A DNA stretch of 64,000 nucleotides. It comes from FEN-1219 sp039933105 (GTDB lineage Bacteria > Pseudomonadota > Gammaproteobacteria > Steroidobacterales > Rariloculaceae). Each line of letters opens with the position of its first letter. Position 1 is the first letter of the stretch. This document shows positions 59,223 through 64,000 of the stretch, piece after piece. The stretch lies in the NCBI GenBank assembly GCA_039933105.1, contig JBDTOT010000008.1, positions 54,547 to 118,546 of the forward strand. Reading direction: 5' to 3'. A program made the position numbers and the translations under genes. Below the pieces are notes generated by a model that worked only from the letters and a program-made list of their open reading frames with translations, made no database searches and was not told where the DNA came from.

Positions 59223-59479
59223 GGATCGATTCCCCGCAGAGTGGTTTACGGCGAAGCGTGCGGGGCCGGTCGGCGCAGCACAAGCTCGATCGGCATGGCG
59301 GCGCCGGGTCTTGCACTAGCATTGCGCGCACCTGTTCGAGAGGCCGGTGGGTGAAATACCCGGTCGCGTAGTCCTTTTTCCCCGGACCACGTACCCCAAA
59401 AACGTGACTGCGGTCAGGGTCGGACGTAGCCGTAAATAGCTATGGTCTGCAACTACCACGTAACGGCTGGCCTTCTTCG
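59223..59479. other. Divergent promoter region with GGGTGAAATACCC dyad
   Basis: These 257 bases lie between the Gfo/Idh start and the REC-EAL gene. GGGTGAAATACCC at 59349-59361 is a perfect inverted repeat with four-base arms, and GTACCCC occurs at 59391. No -10/-35 pair is convincing. Confidence 0.35.
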
Positions 59480-62194
59480 ATGGCCAATGACTCCGACCCA
59501 CGGTTTGGCACTGGCGCAGTAACCGGCTCCGCTCCGGAGGCTTTTGCCATCCGCGTGCTGCAGCTCGAGGACGTAGCTGCCGACGCGGAGCTCATCCGCC
59601 GGCGCCTGCAAGCCGACGGCCTCGACGTCATCTGTCGTGTCGTGGCCGACGAGCCGGGCTTTCGCCACGCGCTCGTGGATTTCGCACCGCAGATCGTGCT
59701 GTCCGACTTCTCCCTCCGCGGCTTCGACGGCCTTGCAGCGCTCGAGATCGCGCGCGAGGTGGCCCCGCGTACGCCATTCGTCTTCGTGTCGGGCACCATC
59801 GGTGAGGAGCGCGCCATCGAGGCCCTGAAGCGCGGGGCTACCGACTACGTGCTGAAGGATAGCTTGCGACGATTGGTGCCAGCGATCCGAAGCGCGTTGC
59901 GTCAATCCCAGGTAGCCAATGCCAAAGAGCTGGCCGAAGACATGCTGCGTCGCAGCGAGTCGCGGCTTCAGGACATCATCAATACCTCGCGCGATTGGAT
60001 CTGGGAGTGCGATCGAGACGGCCGGTTCACGTTCTCGAGTCCAAGCGTACTCAACGTGCTCGGCTATACGCGCTACCAGATCGTCGGCCGCTCCGCGACG
60101 GAATTTATCGACCCTGCCGACGAGCTGCCGCTGCAAGCCACGTATGCCGCGCCAGAGGATCGCGATCTCGACCGGCCGGTGACGTTGCGCTGGCGGCACA
60201 AGAACGGCCAGCCGCGCTGGCTCGAACGGACGATGGTTGTGCTTCGCGATAGCGAAGGCGAATGGCGAGGAGTGCGCGGCATCGACCGTGACGTGACGAT
60301 GCGCGTGGCCCAAGAGGTTCGCATTCGTCGTTTGAACCGTGCGCTGCGCTTCCTGAGTGGCACGAGCTCCGCCGGCATGCGCATTCGCGATCGCGATCGG
60401 CTCGTGAAGGAGGCATGTCATCTGGCCGTCAGCGCGGGCGGCTATGCACGCGCCACCATCTATTTGACGCCGAGCGATATCGCCGGCACGGAGCCGATCG
60501 TGTGTTTGCACGCCGGTGTGCAGAGCGACGGGGCGAAATGGGTCGTCACGAATCAGTTGCCTAGCGGCGTCAACATCGTCACGCAGGTATTGGCAACAGC
60601 CGAACCGATCGTCGTCAACGATCTGACCGACCCGGCCGAGGCGGGCCTTCTCGGCAAGGACGGCCAGGTACCTGAGGGGTCGAGGTCGCGCATCGCGCTG
60701 CCACTGCTTGCAGACCGCAAGACCATTGGTGTGCTCGAGCTCGACGGCAGCGAACCCGGCGTTTTTAGCGATGCAGAAGTGGCCTTGCTGAAACAAGTCG
60801 CGGCGAATGTCACGTTCGCGCTGCAGTATTTGCACAGCAAGGAGAGTGCGGAGTACCTCGAGTACTACGACCCCGCCACGGGTCTGCCGAATCGTGGCTT
60901 GCACGTGCGCCGCGTGGCCGCCGCGCTCGAGTCCGCGGCGCTCTCGAAGCGCGATCTGGTCGTAGCGGTCACGGACGTCGTCGAGCTCGGCATGGTCAAC
61001 GACAGCCTCGGTTACCACGCCGGGGATCTGTTGTTGCATCAGATCGCAGAACGTCTGCGCAACGAGTTTCGCGAACCGGATTCCGTCGGCCGGTTGAGCG
61101 GCGATCGGTTGTCGGTGGCGGCCGTTGCTGCGGGCAGCACTGCCCGTTTGCCCGAACGCATTGCCGAGTGCTTCCGGGCTCCGTTCTCCCTCGATGGGCA
61201 CGAAATCCACGTGGCGGTTCGTATTGGGACGGCGGCGTTCCCGGAAGACGGGGATCACGTGGAGCCCTTGCTACAGCAGGCCAACATGGCGCTCCAGCAC
61301 GCGAAGGAAACCGGCGTGTCTGCCGTGCGCTACCGCGCAAGTATGAACGCGGCAGCGTCCCAGCGCTTCAATCTCACGACCGAGCTGCGCCGCGCCGCCG
61401 CTGACCATCAGTTCCATCTCCACTATCAGCCGAAGATCGATCTCGCGTCTGGCCGCGTCGACGGCGTCGAATCGCTGCTGCGCTGGTCGAGCGGCCGCGA
61501 GCCGGTTTCGCCTGACGTATTCGTACCCATACTCGAATCACTCGGCCTCATTCACGAGGTCGGCAGCTGGGTCATTTCGCGCGCGCTGACCGAAACGGCT
61601 GGTTGGGTGGTCAACGAAGGGTTTCGCGTAGCGGCCAACGTATCGCCGCTGCAGCTCAATCGCGATGACTTCGCGGATCGCGTGCTGGGAGCCCTCGCAG
61701 ATTTGGACTGCGACCCAAAGCGGCTCGAGCTCGAAGTCACGGAGAGCAGCCTCATGGCAGATCCGCGGCGTGCGAGCGCGGCATTGTCGCGTTTGCGCGC
61801 AGCCGGCGTGGCGATTGCCATCGACGACTTCGGCACGGGCCACTCGTCTCTGCGAATGCTCGCGGGTTTGCCGATCGACGTGCTCAAGATCGACGGCAGT
61901 TTCGTTCGCGATCTCGTGAGCAATCGTAACCACCGTCTCATCGTCCAAACGACGATCGGCCTGGCGGCTTCGCTCGGCTTGCGGACGGTCGCAGAAGGCG
62001 TAGAGACGGCCGAACAGCTCGCACTCCTGAAAGAGCTCGGCTGCGACTCCGTGCAGGGGTATCTGATCAGTCGCCCCCTCGACCCAGCGGCCGCAGTGGC
62101 ATGGCTGAGCGGTGACACTCTCGATCGGATGCGACAGCTCGTCGACGCAGAGGATCTGTCGTCGTCGCGCACTGCCTCCCTACGAGTGCGATAG
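59480..62194 (+). CDS. REC-PAS-GAF-GGDEF(degenerate)-EAL cyclic-di-GMP phosphodiesterase
   Basis: The 904-residue protein has five parts. A receiver (about 25-145) has phosphoacceptor Asp76 in VLSDFSLRGFDGL and GTIGEERAIEALKRGATDYVLKD, closing with LRR. PAS (about 155-275) follows with GIDRDVT after it. GAF spans about 285-450. GGDEF (about 455-620) has SGDRL (540-544) in place of GGDEF, so it should not make c-di-GMP. EAL (about 635-900) has Glu664 in ESLLRW, Asn720 in NVSPLQL, Glu752/Glu755 in LELEVTES, Asp782-783 in IDDFGTG, Lys803, Glu839 and Gln859, a full catalytic set. It likely lowers c-di-GMP in response to a kinase and to ligands of PAS and GAF. Confidence 0.93.
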   Translation: MANDSDPRFGTGAVTGSAPEAFAIRVLQLEDVAADAELIRRRLQADGLDVICRVVADEPGFRHALVDFAPQIVLSDFSLRGFDGLAALEIAREVAPRTPFVFVSGTIGEERAIEALKRGATDYVLKDSLRRLVPAIRSALRQSQVANAKELAEDMLRRSESRLQDIINTSRDWIWECDRDGRFTFSSPSVLNVLGYTRYQIVGRSATEFIDPADELPLQATYAAPEDRDLDRPVTLRWRHKNGQPRWLERTMVVLRDSEGEWRGVRGIDRDVTMRVAQEVRIRRLNRALRFLSGTSSAGMRIRDRDRLVKEACHLAVSAGGYARATIYLTPSDIAGTEPIVCLHAGVQSDGAKWVVTNQLPSGVNIVTQVLATAEPIVVNDLTDPAEAGLLGKDGQVPEGSRSRIALPLLADRKTIGVLELDGSEPGVFSDAEVALLKQVAANVTFALQYLHSKESAEYLEYYDPATGLPNRGLHVRRVAAALESAALSKRDLVVAVTDVVELGMVNDSLGYHAGDLLLHQIAERLRNEFREPDSVGRLSGDRLSVAAVAAGSTARLPERIAECFRAPFSLDGHEIHVAVRIGTAAFPEDGDHVEPLLQQANMALQHAKETGVSAVRYRASMNAAASQRFNLTTELRRAAADHQFHLHYQPKIDLASGRVDGVESLLRWSSGREPVSPDVFVPILESLGLIHEVGSWVISRALTETAGWVVNEGFRVAANVSPLQLNRDDFADRVLGALADLDCDPKRLELEVTESSLMADPRRASAALSRLRAAGVAIAIDDFGTGHSSLRMLAGLPIDVLKIDGSFVRDLVSNRNHRLIVQTTIGLAASLGLRTVAEGVETAEQLALLKELGCDSVQGYLISRPLDPAAAVAWLSGDTLDRMRQLVDAEDLSSSRTASLRVR

Positions 62195-62291
62195 GACACA
62201 CCGTCGATCGTCGAGCCGACCGAGCCAGCGTCGTCGGCTGGCGTTTCGGATCTCCCGTGCTACGCTCCTCGCACGATTTTTTCGAACCCTC

Positions 62292-62297
62292 GGGGGG
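62292..62297 (+). promoter_or_regulatory. Poly-G ribosome-site variant
   Basis: Six G's lie five bases before the ATG at 62303 of the secreted two-domain VOC protein. Confidence 0.5.
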
Positions 62298-62302
62298 CAT
62301 AC

Positions 62303-63343
62303 ATGTTGCGGATTCAAGGCACGCCGGCGCAGCGCTGGCAATGGTTGGTATTGGCCGGCGCCCTTGCTTTGGGCACGTCGCTGCAAGCGCAGCAATCGCC
62401 GCAGCCAGCTCCCGCGGGCGACGTCGTCGGAGTCGGCAACTTCGCGCACATCGTCGCAGACCTCGACAAGTCCGTCGGTTTCTATCGAGACGTGCTCGGT
62501 CTCACGGTGTCCGGCAACATTCCGTTTGGCCCGAACGACGCCGTGGCGAAGTTCGGCCACACCGAAGGTGGCCAGTCGCGCGTCGCAGTGTTGAAGGTGC
62601 CGGGCATTGCGATGGGCATCGAACTCATCGAGTACAAGGACATCGAGCGCAAGGCGCAGAGCCCGCGCTTTTACGACCCGGGCGCCGCGAACATGTCGAT
62701 GCGCGTGCGCGGTCTCGAGGCTATGTTTCCGAAGATCGCCGCGTATCCCGGTGTGAAGATTCTGACGAAGGGCGGTAAGCCGGCCATGCTCACGACGCCG
62801 AACGGCACGCTGCACGCGGTGTTCCTGCAAGACCCGGACGGCTTCGTGGTCGAGATGCTCGATGTCGCGAATCCGCCCGCCGATGCGCCGCCGGGGTTCG
62901 TGCTCGGCGGCGGTAGCTTCGAGCCGGCCGTGCGCGATAGCGAGGCTAGCGTGAAGTTCTACAACGAGCTGCTCGGCTTCGACTTCAAGCTAGGCGCCAA
63001 ATTCAACGATAACCAAGAGATGGCCGGCACGGCCGGTGCACCCGGCGCGAGCTTTCGACAGAGCACGGCGCGAATTCCGGGCACGTCCGTGCCGATGACG
63101 CTGATCGAGTTCAAGAACATCGAGCGCAAAGAGCTCTCGGGTCGCACGCAGGACCCAGGCACTGCCGTGCTGCAACTGATCGTGAAGGACGTAGCCGCGT
63201 TGTCGGCCAAGCTCAAGGCCGCAGGCGTGCCGTTCGTGACGACGGGCGCCGAGCCGGTGCAGGTGGCGCCCGGCCTCAAGATCGTGATCGTGAAGGATCC
63301 GAACAATCTTCTGCTCGAGCTCGCGGAACGCGGGCAGCGTTAA
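62303..63343 (+). CDS. Secreted protein with two VOC domains
   Basis: The 346-residue protein has a signal peptide (WQWLVLAGALALGTSLQAQ) and two VOC (glyoxalase/dioxygenase-fold) domains: about 42-195 (VGNFAHIVADLDKSVGFYRDVLGL to VFLQDPDGFVVEMLD) and 205-346 (VRDSEASVKFYNELLGFDF to IVKDPNNLLLELAE). A His and Glu pair for a metal is plausible only in the first domain (FAHIV; FVVEML); the second lacks the His. Cytoplasmic VOC proteins include ring-cleavage dioxygenases and glyoxalase I, but a secreted pair is unusual. It is 10 bases before the cupin gene and likely co-transcribed. Confidence 0.87.
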   Translation: MLRIQGTPAQRWQWLVLAGALALGTSLQAQQSPQPAPAGDVVGVGNFAHIVADLDKSVGFYRDVLGLTVSGNIPFGPNDAVAKFGHTEGGQSRVAVLKVPGIAMGIELIEYKDIERKAQSPRFYDPGAANMSMRVRGLEAMFPKIAAYPGVKILTKGGKPAMLTTPNGTLHAVFLQDPDGFVVEMLDVANPPADAPPGFVLGGGSFEPAVRDSEASVKFYNELLGFDFKLGAKFNDNQEMAGTAGAPGASFRQSTARIPGTSVPMTLIEFKNIERKELSGRTQDPGTAVLQLIVKDVAALSAKLKAAGVPFVTTGAEPVQVAPGLKIVIVKDPNNLLLELAERGQR

Positions 63344-63353
63344 AGGTGCAATC

Positions 63354-63812
63354 ATGAACAACCCAATTCGTTCGCTGCTGATTCTTTCGGCCACGCTCTC
63401 CGCGATTCTTCCTGTGTTCGCGGCCGACGACACGGCGCCCGTGAAGCTCGATTCCGAGAAGCGCGCGGGCTTGAATCTCACGGCGATTCCGCCGGACGCC
63501 TACAAGGACATCCTCGTGGCCGGCGAGCTCAACATGCGCGTCGCGACCCTGTTCGCGGGCAAGGAGCTCAACGTGTCGATCTTCGAGTCGACGCCGGCCA
63601 AGACGAATCACCGCACGCGACCGAACAATCAGGACGAGTTCGTCTACGTGTTGAGCGGCAAGTTGATCCTCACGGAACCGAACGGCACCGTGCACGAGTA
63701 TCTGCCGGGCGATTCGCTTGTACTGCCGGTCGGCTATACGGGTACGTGGGAGATGCAGGGCAACTATCGCGAGATTGCGGTAGTGCAGCAGAAGAATCCG
63801 CCGAAGAAATAG
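63354..63812 (+). CDS. Secreted cupin-domain protein
   Basis: The 152-residue protein has a signal peptide (SLLILSATLSAILPVFA, cleavage near AAD). A cupin follows: FESTPAKTNHRTRPNNQDEFVYVLSGKLILTEPNG has the His/Arg and Glu positions of cupin motif one, and YLPGDSLVLPVGYTGTWEM motif two with Gly replacing the usual His. It may bind a ligand in the periplasm. It follows the two-domain VOC gene and resembles, at fold level only, the secreted cupin at 46334. Confidence 0.85.
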   Translation: MNNPIRSLLILSATLSAILPVFAADDTAPVKLDSEKRAGLNLTAIPPDAYKDILVAGELNMRVATLFAGKELNVSIFESTPAKTNHRTRPNNQDEFVYVLSGKLILTEPNGTVHEYLPGDSLVLPVGYTGTWEMQGNYREIAVVQQKNPPKK

Positions 63813-63934
63813 GCGGAGCGAGTGCTCCGGCTGCAGTAGCAGCCTCGTGCTTTTCTTCGGCGGGCGGCGATCCGCCGGCCGGCTTCGCACACGCGAACTC
63901 GAATAGATATCTTATAGACCCCTGTTCAGGCGGC

Positions 63935-64000
63935 CTATTTTCGCGCGGCCCGCGCAGTCCGTGTCGATTTCGAGCCCTGTCGTTCGACGTAGTAGTAGAG
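63935..64000 (-). CDS. C-terminal end of a gene beyond the right edge
   Basis: Read on the minus strand from the window edge, one frame gives YYYVERQGSKSTRTARAARK and then TAG at 63937-63935. It is 21 residues long, basic at the end, and plausible as a protein tail. The downstream bases 63895-63935 are AT-rich. No family can be assigned. Confidence 0.35.
   Translation of the reverse strand, partial: LYYYVERQGSKSTRTARAARK

Noticed and set aside
1..64000. Mobile element, prophage or CRISPR array
   Set aside because: I saw no transposase, integrase or phage gene, no direct-repeat/spacer pattern and no long terminal repeats.

Overview
The window reads as chromosomal DNA from a high-GC Gram-negative bacterium. 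The signs are outer-membrane proteins (TolC, an OprP-like porin remnant), lipoproteins, Tat and Sec signal peptides, periplasmic PQQ enzymes, an RND pump and OsmC. The mix of secreted PQQ dehydrogenases, DUF885, DUF6152, class II sirtuin and LigM-type demethylases suggests a soil or freshwater proteobacterium, perhaps a Steroidobacteraceae-like gammaproteobacterium. That placement is inference, not proof. No tRNA, rRNA, CRISPR array, insertion sequence or phage gene was recognised.

Layout. 1-10 kb: a left-edge secreted protein, an exported amidohydrolase, a DUF885 / methyltransferase / zinc alcohol dehydrogenase operon, an aldo/keto reductase, a Tat-exported FAD oxidase and an SDR. 10-16 kb: two small envelope proteins, the tail of a lost esterase, osmC, and three tandem LigM/DesA-like tetrahydrofolate-dependent aryl O-demethylases, two of them followed by strong terminators. 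16-23 kb: two secreted PQQ dehydrogenases, one translationally coupled to a diheme cytochrome c. 22.8-31.6 kb: an MtrA/DUF4346-like protein next to an SLC12-like permease, a LapA-like protein, a decayed OprP-like porin, and two SLC13/RCK_C permeases with an OmpA-like protein between them. 31.6-40 kb: a structured AT-rich intergenic region, an exported methyltransferase, two PLP enzymes, a sirtuin, an SMP-30 propeller, an MBL hydrolase and a dienelactone hydrolase. 40-46.3 kb: TetR-TolC-adaptor-RND efflux locus. 46.3-51.2 kb: secreted cupin and a MacAB-like ABC export operon. 51-64 kb: AraC/VOC pair, DUF6152 protein, propeller, esterase, aromatic-type FAD monooxygenase, Tat-exported Gfo/Idh protein, a REC-PAS-GAF-GGDEF-EAL regulator and a VOC/cupin pair.

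How it may work together (inference): the LigM-like demethylases, aryl-alcohol-type ADH, PQQ dehydrogenases with their cytochrome, FAD monooxygenase, dienelactone hydrolase and VOC proteins fit a cell that oxidises small, possibly lignin-derived aromatic compounds, much of it in the periplasm, with two efflux systems for protection. The least explained pieces are the MtrA-like protein beside an SLC12 permease, the methyltransferase with a signal peptide, and a repeated run of G's at the ribosome-binding position of genes for exported proteins.
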